Assembly: GCA_002352635.1 (NCBI GenBank)
Contig: DEIT01000193.1
Span: 66,702 to 102,342 of the forward strand
Direction: 5' to 3'
Origin: Hyphomicrobiaceae bacterium UBA2767
GTDB lineage: Bacteria; Pseudomonadota; Alphaproteobacteria; Rhizobiales; Methyloligellaceae
DNA: 35,641 nucleotides
Position numbers and translations under genes: made by a program. How positions within the stretch are numbered: position 1 is the stretch's first letter; every line of letters begins with the position of its first letter. Below the pieces are notes generated by a model, which was not told the DNA's origin, did no database searches, and saw only the letters and a list, made by a program, of their open reading frames with translations. Positions 1 to 7,698 of the stretch are shown here, piece by piece.

Positions 1-1438
1 TGGGGGCCGCCGGGCGCTGGATGGCCGTGGGATCAATTTTCCCCGTTGTTGCCGGCTCGAATGCGACGGTGCGGTCACCGAAATCGATCTGGATGCTGAT
101 GTTGGTCTTTGGGGTCAGAAATGAAAACAAACGGACCACGGGCGATGGTTTCGGGCGCGAGCCCGAGAAGCCGGCGATGCCGCCTGACGGCTTCGCCAGA
201 CTGAGTCCGGCTGCCTCCTTGAGCAGTATGGAGATGCCGGCGGATTCAGGATGTTTCGCGCCATATTGGAGGACCACCTCGCGCGGACTCTCGATGTTAC
301 GATACGCACCGTACTGACTCTCGGCGCCGAGAATCTCGACGCTGGTTTCGGTATAATCACCCAGATTCGAAGCGCGCAAAGCCGTGCGGGCGCGTTTGAA
401 AATAGCATCGACATAGGCCTGCGCGCGCTTGTCGGCGTCGATCCCAACGAAGGGTCTGAACGCCCCGCCGCGCCACCCGTCCTTGTATGTTGCGCTGACC
501 TTATAAGTGTCTGTTGCCGGATAGCCGCGCGCGCCCGTTATATGAACCCGGTCATCACCTTTCTGTGTGATCGTCACTCCGGAAAAATCGCAAACAACGT
601 CAGGCACGACATAAGCTTGCGGGTCGCCCAGTTCATAGACCAACTGCTCAGTCACCGTACCGATATTGATCAGTCCGCCAGTGCCTTTGGCTTTGACTAC
701 ATCGAAGCTGCCATCCGCGCGCAGCTCGGTGATTGGATAACCGATATCTTCTATGTTCTTCACTTTTTGCCAGTCGGTGAAGTTGCCGCCCGTGGCCTGA
801 GCGCCGCACTCTAGGATATGCCCTGCCAACGTTCCGCTCGACAGCAGGTTCCATTCGGTCTCGGACCAGCCGAACTCGTGAATGCCGGCTGCGAGGGTCA
901 CGGCGCTGTCAACGCATCTACCGGTGATGACGATGTCCGCTCCCTCGTCCAGTGCCCGGGCGATGGGAAAGGCGCCCAGATAGGCATTGATGCTTGCAAG
1001 CCTGGAGGCTTCGGGGAAATCTTCGCCCGTGTACATTTCGGGCGTTGACAGCGTGTCCTTGCGCGCGACCAAATCATCGCCAAGAACCACTGCAACTTTC
1101 AGGTTCAGACCGTTCTCAGAGATTAGCGCCCGAACAGCGTCTCCACACGCTGCCGGGTTCACGCCACCGGCATTGGAGATGATCTTGACGCCCTGGCGTG
1201 CGATCTCCGGCAGGTTATGGGACATAACCGGGTCGACGAAATCACGCGCATAGCCCGTGTCAGGGTTCTTCGCCCGTGTCCGCGCCATGATCGACATGGT
1301 GATCTCGGCCAGATAATCATAGACGATGTAGTCGACCCCGCCCGCCTGAAGGAATTGCGGAGTGGCCATGGAAGAATCTCCCCAGTAGCCGCTGGCGCCT
1401 CCAATCTTGATGATTTTCTCGCTCACTTTATCGCTCAT
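1..1438 (-). CDS. AtuA/DUF1446 family protein (partial, C-terminus beyond left edge)
   Basis: Reading the minus strand from the ATG at 1438 gives an uninterrupted frame of 479 codons to the window edge. The N-terminus (KIIKIGGASGYWGD, then YIVYDYLAEITMS) matches the DUF1446 domain of acyclic terpene utilisation protein AtuA, as does the later GRCVDSAVTLAAGIHEFGW stretch. Family members are about 600 residues, so roughly the last fifth is missing here. AtuA is needed for citronellol/geraniol catabolism in Pseudomonas, but its reaction is not established, and DUF1446 proteins also occur in other acyl-CoA pathways. The start lies 8 bp after the stop of the upstream CoA ligase, so the two are probably co-transcribed with the dehydrogenase at 3133-4224. 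No geranyl-CoA carboxylase gene is visible, so a terpene substrate is not shown. Confidence 0.85.
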   Translation of the reverse strand, partial: MSDKVSEKIIKIGGASGYWGDSSMATPQFLQAGGVDYIVYDYLAEITMSIMARTRAKNPDTGYARDFVDPVMSHNLPEIARQGVKIISNAGGVNPAACGDAVRALISENGLNLKVAVVLGDDLVARKDTLSTPEMYTGEDFPEASRLASINAYLGAFPIARALDEGADIVITGRCVDSAVTLAAGIHEFGWSETEWNLLSSGTLAGHILECGAQATGGNFTDWQKVKNIEDIGYPITELRADGSFDVVKAKGTGGLINIGTVTEQLVYELGDPQAYVVPDVVCDFSGVTITQKGDDRVHITGARGYPATDTYKVSATYKDGWRGGAFRPFVGIDADKRAQAYVDAIFKRARTALRASNLGDYTETSVEILGAESQYGAYRNIESPREVVLQYGAKHPESAGISILLKEAAGLSLAKPSGGIAGFSGSRPKPSPVVRLFSFLTPKTNISIQIDFGDRTVAFEPATTGKIDPTAIQRPAAP

Positions 1439-1446
1439 TTATCCGC

Positions 1447-3066
1447 TTATTTGCTTGTTTGCTCGACACGATCCCCAAGCTTTTCGATGGCCATGTCACG
1501 GAGTTTGAATTTCTGCACCTTGTCAGTCCCGGATGTGAGCGGAAAGCTGTCCACGGCGAACACAATCTTCGGAACTTTAAAAGAGGCGAGTTCGTTTCTG
1601 AGATGATTGATGATCTCTTCAGGGTCTGGCGCGGCGTCCTTAGCGGGTATGATGAAGGCGGCGCCACACTCCCCGAATTCAGGGTCGGGAATACCCACGA
1701 CTGCCGCGGAGTCGATCCCAGGAATTTTTAAAATGGCCGACTCGACTTCGGGCGTCGAAACGTTGAAGCCCTTGTGTTTGTATCCATCCTTGATGCGCCT
1801 GAGAAACTTGAGCGATCCGTCGGGATTCTGAAACCCGAGGTCGCCAGTCTTTAGCCAGCCATTTTCGAGGATGGTCTCGGCCGTCTGCTCGGCTTTCCTG
1901 AAATAGCCGAGCATGACCGGATATCCACGGATGAGGATTTCCCCTTCCTCACCCTGCGGTAGATCCTCTCCGGTCTCGACACCGACAATTCGAATGGAAC
2001 AATCCGGGAGGGGCCATCCGAAGTGGCTCAGCCTGGCTTCCAGCGGATCGTCCCAACGGCAGCGCGTAACGGGGCCGGTAGTTTCGGTCAATCCGTAGGC
2101 AGGCGCGAAACCCGGTGCGTCCAGCATGTCGATCGTGCGTTGCAGATCCTCGCTGCGACTGCTGAGGAGCGTGCCACCGCGAAGCGTTTTCATCGTTTCG
2201 ATTTCAAATTCGGGGTGTCGTATGGTCCGTTCGACCATCGCGGGCATCAGTTGAGAGAAAGAGCATTTATCGTCTCGCACGGTTCTGATGAAGTCTCCGG
2301 CATCGAAACGCTCTCGCAGAATAATACGTGAGCCCTGGCTCCAGAATACAAGAAGCCCGTTGAGGAATCCGAATACACCGAACAATGGCACTGCAAGATA
2401 CAGGCAATCTCGCGGCGTGAGGTCGAGATAACCGGCTATGTCGTGTGCCTTGCGCCAGACACAGTGGGAAAGCATGACCCCCTTGGGCAGTGACGTTGTG
2501 CCCGAACTGTACGCGATCAGCCCCGGCGCCAGCGGATCGTCAATGTAATCAGGCACGGGTAATTCGCTGCCGAGCGTGGTATAATCGATAACGTTTGGCC
2601 AAGCTTCTTCGGGCGGGTCGAGCGAAACAACCTTTCTTAAATGGGGAAAGGGCTCCGCGGGCAATTCCCCTTCTCGAATTGCCGGACACACGTCGGCCAG
2701 TTCACTCAGGAAATTGCGGAAATCGCCGGGTCCGGGAACAAAAACAAGGACGCTCTCCGATTGCGATATCTGATACTGAAATTCGGCCAGGCGGAGTCTT
2801 GTGTTGAGAACGACGGGGATTACGCCCATCTGTGCGGCGCCCAGCCAGAGCCACGCAAATTCGGGGCGGTTGGTAATCCAAAGAGCGACGGTTTCGCCGG
2901 GTTTGACACCAAGCGCGGCCAGCCGCGCCGACGCCAGATCCGCCTCGCGCTTGATGTCGCGGAAGGAATAATCGCGATCACCGTATGTCAGTGCGATCGT
3001 GTCGCCATAATGTTCGGCGATATAGGAAATCGCCTCGGCATAGGTCTTGTCGATAAATGGGTTCAT
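1447..3066 (-). CDS. AMP-forming acyl-CoA synthetase (class I adenylate-forming enzyme)
   Basis: This is a full-length, 539-residue carboxylate-CoA ligase. It would activate a free acid with ATP to an acyl-AMP and then transfer it to CoA in the cytoplasm. The P-loop is YSSGTTSLPKG (186-196), with Ser where most relatives have the second Gly. Also visible are the A5 motif YGLTET (324-329), the TGD hinge aspartate region (407-409), the A8 segment KGFNVSTPEVE and the C-terminal catalytic lysine in TDKVQK (K516). The start is an ATG. It lies between an acyl-CoA dehydrogenase and the AtuA-like gene in one minus-strand block, so it probably supplies the CoA ester for that dehydrogenase. It is clearly paralogous to the ligase at 10810-12408 (both share LNTRLR and TET-GPVT). 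The substrate cannot be read from the sequence. Confidence 0.9.
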   Translation of the reverse strand: MNPFIDKTYAEAISYIAEHYGDTIALTYGDRDYSFRDIKREADLASARLAALGVKPGETVALWITNRPEFAWLWLGAAQMGVIPVVLNTRLRLAEFQYQISQSESVLVFVPGPGDFRNFLSELADVCPAIREGELPAEPFPHLRKVVSLDPPEEAWPNVIDYTTLGSELPVPDYIDDPLAPGLIAYSSGTTSLPKGVMLSHCVWRKAHDIAGYLDLTPRDCLYLAVPLFGVFGFLNGLLVFWSQGSRIILRERFDAGDFIRTVRDDKCSFSQLMPAMVERTIRHPEFEIETMKTLRGGTLLSSRSEDLQRTIDMLDAPGFAPAYGLTETTGPVTRCRWDDPLEARLSHFGWPLPDCSIRIVGVETGEDLPQGEEGEILIRGYPVMLGYFRKAEQTAETILENGWLKTGDLGFQNPDGSLKFLRRIKDGYKHKGFNVSTPEVESAILKIPGIDSAAVVGIPDPEFGECGAAFIIPAKDAAPDPEEIINHLRNELASFKVPKIVFAVDSFPLTSGTDKVQKFKLRDMAIEKLGDRVEQTSK

Positions 3067-3132
3067 CTTACGGTCAAGTTCAGTCCCTGATTGTCGTCTG
3101 CGTAAGTCACATCATGGCCGGCATAAGATTCA

Positions 3133-4224
3133 CTACGCCTCGCTCTCCTCTATGAGTCGTTTCGCGATGATGATGCGTTGAAGTTCATTGGTGCCTTCGC
3201 CGATACATAACAAGGGCGCATCGCGATAGTATCGCTCGATGTTGTATTCCGGGGAATATCCGTAGGCGCCGTGAATGCGCATCGCCTCGGCGGCATTTTC
3301 CATCGCCGCCTCAGTCGCAAACAGCTTCGCCATTCCGGCTTGCCGGTCGCTCCGTACACCGGAGTCGTAGGCTTCCGCCGCACGCTCGACAAGGGCGCGG
3401 GCCGCCTCGACGCGCGTGGCCATGTCGGCCAGCTTGATCTGTATTGCCTGGTGTTCGGCGATCGGTTTGCCAAACGTCTTGCGAACCTTGGCATAGGCGA
3501 TTGAATCGTCCAGCGCGGCCTGCGCTACGCCCACGCCGCGGGCCGCGACATTGACTCGCCCGAGCTCAAGGCCGGCCAGAATTTGCTGCAGTCCGCGGCC
3601 TTCGGCATCGCCGATAAGCATCGAACGAGAGACCCTGACCGAGGAAAACTCGACCTCTCCCGTATCGATGCCGCGATAGCCCAGCTTTTTGAGTTTGCGC
3701 GCCTTGAATCCCGCTTCCTTTGGAACAAGCAACAGGCTCATCCCCCTGTGAGCGGGTTTGGCGCCAGGGTCTGTTTTTAGAAGAACCGCGAGGATGTCGC
3801 CCTCGACCGAATGTGTGATCCAGGTCTTCGTACCGTCGATGACATAATCATCCTTGTCCCTGCGGGCGGTGGTGCGAACGGCCTGGAGGTCCGTGCCGCA
3901 ATCAGGCTCCGTGAGCGCGATGCCGCCTCGAAGTTCACCGGAGGCGAATTTCGGCAGGTATGTCCGTTTCATCTCCTCGCTGCCAAATCGCTCGACAGCA
4001 TGGGCCATAACGAGATGGGTGTTGAAGATGCCCGATACCGTCATCCAGACGGCGGCAACGCGCTCAATGACCTTGGAGTATGTACGTGCGTCGAGCCCCA
4101 GGCCGCCATATTCCTGCGAGATGGTCGCACCCATAAGCCCAAGTTCGCAGAGCTTTTTGAATATCTCCGTTGGATATTCGTCGTCGGCCTCAAGGGCGCG
4201 GACATACGGCTGTACGTCCTTCAC
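3133..4224 (-). CDS. acyl-CoA dehydrogenase with uncertain N-terminus
   Basis: FAD-dependent acyl-CoA dehydrogenase, 363 residues from a GTG at 4224. It shows the flavin-binding ALTEPDCGTD motif, the helix RKTFGKPIAEHQAIQ and the C-terminal base in IGEGTNELQ (Glu343), as in short- and medium-chain enzymes. It would make a 2,3-enoyl-CoA and pass electrons to ETF. The frame stays open upstream to a stop near 4395, and the residues just before the GTG (LILDAVDKFL) look like the first helix of a dehydrogenase. No ATG, GTG or TTG exists in that frame upstream. ATGs at 4280 and 4364 are in another frame that closes at about 4252. Either translation begins at GTG 4224 or a rare ATT, or a frameshift has damaged the N-terminus. 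It lies divergent to the TetR gene at 4460, its probable regulator. Confidence 0.85.
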   Translation of the reverse strand: MKDVQPYVRALEADDEYPTEIFKKLCELGLMGATISQEYGGLGLDARTYSKVIERVAAVWMTVSGIFNTHLVMAHAVERFGSEEMKRTYLPKFASGELRGGIALTEPDCGTDLQAVRTTARRDKDDYVIDGTKTWITHSVEGDILAVLLKTDPGAKPAHRGMSLLLVPKEAGFKARKLKKLGYRGIDTGEVEFSSVRVSRSMLIGDAEGRGLQQILAGLELGRVNVAARGVGVAQAALDDSIAYAKVRKTFGKPIAEHQAIQIKLADMATRVEAARALVERAAEAYDSGVRSDRQAGMAKLFATEAAMENAAEAMRIHGAYGYSPEYNIERYYRDAPLLCIGEGTNELQRIIIAKRLIEESEA

Positions 4225-4381
4225 GAGAAACTTATCGACAGCGTCGAGAATTAACGCGACTTCACTGCTGCGTTCGGCATCGGAAATCTGCTTATCTCCC
4301 CAAGTGCGCCGCTCACCGCAATTATCGTTCTCGCGCCGCTGCCCCTCCCAATCGAGGCTACCATTTATTGAAGCATTCTCA

Positions 4382-4441
4382 TTTATACTGAGTCAAGATC
4401 AGTTTATACTGTCTCGACTTAGCTTGGCCTGACTTAGCTTG
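4382..4441 (+). promoter_or_regulatory. Divergent control region with two pairs of direct repeats
   Basis: TTTATACTG occurs at 4382-4390 and 4403-4411, 21 bp apart (two helical turns). GACTTAGCTTG occurs at 4416-4426 and 4431-4441. TTTATA (4382-4387) and TATACT (4405-4410) are separated by 17 bp, so the first repeat pair may itself form the -35/-10 of the TetR promoter. On the minus strand TTGACT (4396-4391) is followed after 18 bp by TTCAAT, a possible promoter for the dehydrogenase operon. Binding by the neighbouring TetR protein is inferred. Confidence 0.4.
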
Positions 4442-4459
4442 AAATGGGAAGGGATCGGC

Positions 4460-5200
4460 ATGAGTACAGCTCGTGGGCGTCCGCGGCGTCAAAGCGTCGA
4501 GGAGAAGGAGAAGCGGATTATTGCCGCCGCCAGGACGGTATTCCGCAAACACGGTTTTGAGGGGGCCAAGGTCGCCGATATCGCAAAACGGGCAGGTGTC
4601 GCTGAAGGGACTGTCTATCTCTATTTCGAGAACAAGAAGGCACTGTTGCTTGGTGTTGCGGCAGAGTTTTATGAGCGTCTGACGCGAGATGCCGCAGACG
4701 GCGTCAGAAAGCTCGATACCACGATCGAGCGGCTCAGTTTCCTCTCCTGGTTGCATTTTGTGCGAATTTCCAAGGAATGGCAGCTGCTGGCTATGGCAAT
4801 GACCCCTTACAAGCTGTCGAACGAATACCGGAAAACCGAGGGATATAAGCTCAACCGCGCTTATGTGCAGGTGTTCGACGAGGTGGTTCGCGGTGGCATC
4901 GCTCAAGGTGAAATTCGCACGGATATCCCTCTGAGCGTCATGCGGGACGTTTTTTATGGGGGTCTGGAATATGGCGCCCGCACCATGCGTGCGCGCTCCG
5001 CGAAAGTGAGTGTGGATAGCACAGCGGCGGACTTCATGCGGTACTTTTCGGCTGGTATGTTGCTGCATCCCGATACGCCGGCAACAGGAAACGGACGGGA
5101 AGGTATTCAGGCTGTGACAACGCGTCTTGAGAAGATCGCCTCTAGCCTGGAGAAAACGCTAGACCAACCGAACTCCATGCCGGGTCACCGCGAAGTTTGA
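4460..5200 (+). CDS. TetR/AcrR family transcriptional regulator
   Basis: A 246-residue regulator. The N-terminal DNA-binding domain has the classic TetR pattern: an arginine-rich start (GRPRRQ), helix 1 IIAAARTVFRKHGFEGAKV, and the recognition helix in AGVAEGTVYLYFENKKALL (about 46-64). A helical ligand-binding domain follows. The ATG at 4460 is preferred over an in-frame TTG at 4439 because GAAGGGA lies about 6 nt upstream. The gene is divergent from the ACAD/CoA-ligase/AtuA block, the usual arrangement for a repressor released by an acyl-CoA (FadR/PsrA-like logic, inferred). The true ligand is unknown. Confidence 0.88.
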   Translation: MSTARGRPRRQSVEEKEKRIIAAARTVFRKHGFEGAKVADIAKRAGVAEGTVYLYFENKKALLLGVAAEFYERLTRDAADGVRKLDTTIERLSFLSWLHFVRISKEWQLLAMAMTPYKLSNEYRKTEGYKLNRAYVQVFDEVVRGGIAQGEIRTDIPLSVMRDVFYGGLEYGARTMRARSAKVSVDSTAADFMRYFSAGMLLHPDTPATGNGREGIQAVTTRLEKIASSLEKTLDQPNSMPGHREV

Positions 5201-5276
5201 GCTATCTGGAGAGATTGCTGTTGGCTGATGAACGAGATAGTGGACGACGGCATTTTTTAAAAAGCTGCCGAGTTCC

Positions 5277-5408
5277 ATGGAGCGGTTCGTTTTAGAAAAA
5301 CTCATCCTGAATGAAACCCGGGCCGAGGAAGCGAACGATATTCCAGTGGACATCATTCGCCAGATCCAGGAGATGAGCCTATTCGGCATCAGCATCCCGC
5401 CATTATAG
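5277..5408 (+). pseudogene. Acyl-CoA dehydrogenase N-terminal remnant
   Basis: A 43-codon frame from ATG to TAG reads like the start of an acyl-CoA dehydrogenase. It begins MERFVLEKLILNE, goes on to IPVDIIRQIQEMSLFGISIP, and stops exactly where family members continue with EYGG. Nothing resembling the remaining 300 or more residues follows before the convergent MFS gene. I read it as the stump of a fourth dehydrogenase deleted during island rearrangement. It follows the TetR gene on the same strand. Confidence 0.6.
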
Positions 5409-5468
5409 TGAGGGCTCAGCCTCACGATGCAACTGGAAGCACGTCTGATTGAAAAGCTCCGTTATGCA

Positions 5469-7025
5469 TCACGGTGTGTTTTTCCCCTGCGCGGTCTGGG
5501 GCTTGCTCACCAGCAGGACGAGCGGAATAGCGGCAGCGGCGACCAGCGTGTACAGGCCAAAAGCATTGAGATAGCTGATCATTGCCGCTTGCCGGGCCAT
5601 CTCCTTCGACAAGCGGGTAAGGCTCTCAACACTGCCAGTGTTCCATTCGCCGCTAACCCAGGGCATCGTGAAGGTCTGTGTGAAGGGTGTCACGAACTCT
5701 GTCATATACTGGTAATTCATGGCCGTGGAACGCACGACTTCCGCAATGAGAAGGGAGATGAAGAAGCTCGAACCGATATTGCGAAACAGGTGAAAAACGG
5801 CGGACGTTTCAGTCCTTACCGCTGGGGGAAGAGTGGAGAACGTAGTGGCAGTAAGCGGTACCCAGACAATACCTGTGGCGAGCCCCTGGAGGATGCCGTT
5901 CAAGATCAGTTCGGTGGTTGTGACATTGAGGTCAAGCCTCATGAGCCAGGCGCCCGCGACGACGAGAAGGAAGAATCCGGCCAGCAAGCTTTTGCGAGGA
6001 TATTTCTGCCCCACATATATGGCGAGAAAAAAGCCGAACATGGCGCCCAGACCACGCGAGCCCAGCACATAGCCGATGAGAGCGTCTGGGTAGCCGAGTT
6101 GTCCCCGCATCAGCGTGGGCAGCACAACCATTGGCGTGAAGTTCAACATGCCGTAGATGAATACCAGCACCAGGCCGAGGGAATAGTTGCGGTTCATCAG
6201 TAAACTCAGATTTATGAACGGTTTCTTTGCGGTAAGGGAGTGGACGATGAACAGATATCCGCAGAGCCCGGCAACAAATGTAGCAAGTATAATTTCATTG
6301 GAATCGTACCAGTCAAGACGCTGGCCACGCGACAGAACAAGTTGCATGCACGCAATGGTGATGGACAGCAGCACAAAACCGGTCCAGTCGAGCGGAGTAG
6401 CCTCGCTCAAGATTTTGTCTTTAGGAAGTGCTATGCTCAACCCTATCAAGGCTACCACGCCGAACGGCGGCATTATGTAGAACGCCCAGCGCCAACTATA
6501 CGTCTCTGCCATAATACCGCTGATGACGGGCCCGATAAATGCTCCTATCACGACGCCAATGCCAAACATGCCAATGGCAAACGCATGCTGTCGTTTTGGA
6601 AAAGTGTCGAGCATGATAGACTGGGAGACGGGGACGATCGGAGCGCTAAGCGCCCCTTGCAAGAAGCGCCAGAAGATCAGCTCCGCCAGTGAGTCTGATG
6701 TGCCGCAAAGATATGTAGCAATAGAAAACCCCACCACGGACCACATCATCACCCGCCGTTGGCCAAGCCGTGCCACAAGCCAGCCGGCCATCGGTGTGGT
6801 TACGGCGATGGCCAGAATGTTGAAAGTCATGGTCCAGGTCATCTCATCGGCGGTCGCCGACATGGCCCCCTGCAATTGCGGCAGGATGGTCGAGACCATC
6901 AGGATTGTTGAGCTGTGGAGTGTCGTGGCCAGCACCAGGGTGAACAAAATCACGTTTCTGCGCGCGGGCGACAGATCGTTTTCCTGTTTATCGGCTAATA
7001 AATTTACGGCTGTTTTGCTGGCCAT
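5469..7025 (-). CDS. MFS transporter, DHA2 (EmrB/QacA-like, 14-TM) family
   Basis: An inner-membrane protein of 518 residues with about 14 hydrophobic segments, the size of DHA2 drug:H+ antiporters. It has motif-A-like GWLVARLGQRRVMMW after TM2, the motif-B-like arginine in FWRFLQG, and a motif-C-like glycine-rich helix FGIGVVIGAFIGPVISG. DHA2 members export hydrophobic compounds by proton antiport; here it may export a toxic intermediate or exchange the pathway's acid (inference). The start is an ATG. It is divergent from the MarR gene at 7100, a typical emrB/marR pairing. A TATAAT at 7088-7083 on the minus strand is a good -10 for it. No EmrA-type membrane fusion protein is adjacent. Confidence 0.88.
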   Translation of the reverse strand: MASKTAVNLLADKQENDLSPARRNVILFTLVLATTLHSSTILMVSTILPQLQGAMSATADEMTWTMTFNILAIAVTTPMAGWLVARLGQRRVMMWSVVGFSIATYLCGTSDSLAELIFWRFLQGALSAPIVPVSQSIMLDTFPKRQHAFAIGMFGIGVVIGAFIGPVISGIMAETYSWRWAFYIMPPFGVVALIGLSIALPKDKILSEATPLDWTGFVLLSITIACMQLVLSRGQRLDWYDSNEIILATFVAGLCGYLFIVHSLTAKKPFINLSLLMNRNYSLGLVLVFIYGMLNFTPMVVLPTLMRGQLGYPDALIGYVLGSRGLGAMFGFFLAIYVGQKYPRKSLLAGFFLLVVAGAWLMRLDLNVTTTELILNGILQGLATGIVWVPLTATTFSTLPPAVRTETSAVFHLFRNIGSSFFISLLIAEVVRSTAMNYQYMTEFVTPFTQTFTMPWVSGEWNTGSVESLTRLSKEMARQAAMISYLNAFGLYTLVAAAAIPLVLLVSKPQTAQGKNTP

Positions 7026-7082
7026 TCTTGATATCGCAACCCTATTGACTGTATGCTATGCAACAGTATCAATGCTTACTAA

Positions 7083-7088
7083 ATTATA
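7083..7088 (-). promoter_or_regulatory. Candidate -10 element of the MFS transporter gene
   Basis: A consensus TATAAT on the minus strand lies 58 bp upstream of the MFS start codon. The -35 is weak (CAGATA at 18 bp spacing). It sits inside the short divergent region shared with the MarR gene, so a MarR dimer bound here could repress both genes. Confidence 0.35.
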
Positions 7089-7099
7089 CGAGGCTTGTC

Positions 7100-7582
7100 T
7101 TGTCCATATCTGAAGAGCGGTATATGGGATTTCTGATCTCTGACGCAGCCCGTTTGCAGCGCACCTTGTTCAGCAGGCGTGTATGCGATCTGGGCTTTAC
7201 GCGGATGCAATGGCTTGTCTTGCGTCGGCTGGGCGAACGGCCCGGCGCGAGCCAGTCAGAGCTTGCCAAGATGCTGGAAGTGGAAAAAGCAGGTGCAGGG
7301 CGGCTTATCGACAAGCTTGAGGAAAAGGGCTGGCTGGAGCGGCGGTTACATGCGAGCGATCGCCGTATCAATCGGATTTATCTGACGAATCTTGGGAGAA
7401 AAAATCTCGACAGGATTGGTCCCATAGCAGAGGCCATGGTGGAAGAAGAGCTATCGGGGCTGTCAAGGAAACAGCGCGAGGAGCTCACCTACTTGCTTCT
7501 CAACGTCAAGCAGCGGCTACAGGACATGTCCATTGAAAATGATCTGATCGAGTCAGTCTCGTTTGAGAGTGAATACGTCTAG
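7100..7582 (+). CDS. MarR family transcriptional regulator
   Basis: A winged-helix regulator of about 160 residues. After GFLISDAARLQR it has the MarR core: LGFTRMQWLVLRRL, then SQSELAKMLEVEKAGAGRLIDKLEEKG as recognition helix, and the wing ASDRRINRIYLT. The start is uncertain. The frame is open from an ATG at 7058 that has no SD and would leave almost no room for promoters. The TTG at 7100 has GAGG 6 nt upstream and gives eight residues before the conserved start. The ATG at 7124 has GAAGAG upstream. It probably controls itself and the divergent MFS gene, in the EmrR/MarR manner. Confidence 0.85.
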   Translation: MSISEERYMGFLISDAARLQRTLFSRRVCDLGFTRMQWLVLRRLGERPGASQSELAKMLEVEKAGAGRLIDKLEEKGWLERRLHASDRRINRIYLTNLGRKNLDRIGPIAEAMVEEELSGLSRKQREELTYLLLNVKQRLQDMSIENDLIESVSFESEYV

Positions 7583-7673
7583 AAAACCGACGCAGAAAAA
7601 AACTGGGGCAAGAACAGCCTGACGCTGGTTCAAAACCGTTCCAGATTCAATCTCTGGTTATTGACCACCAAAG

Positions 7674-7692
7674 AGACCCGATCATCGGGTCT
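7674..7692. terminator. Perfect hairpin between convergent genes
   Basis: AGACCCGATCATCGGGTCT folds into an 8-bp perfect stem with a 3-nt loop. It lies between the end of the MarR gene and the end of the convergent dioxygenase gene. No T-tract follows on either strand, so it is at best a weak or factor-assisted bidirectional terminator. Confidence 0.4.
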
Positions 7693-7698
7693 GCGGTG

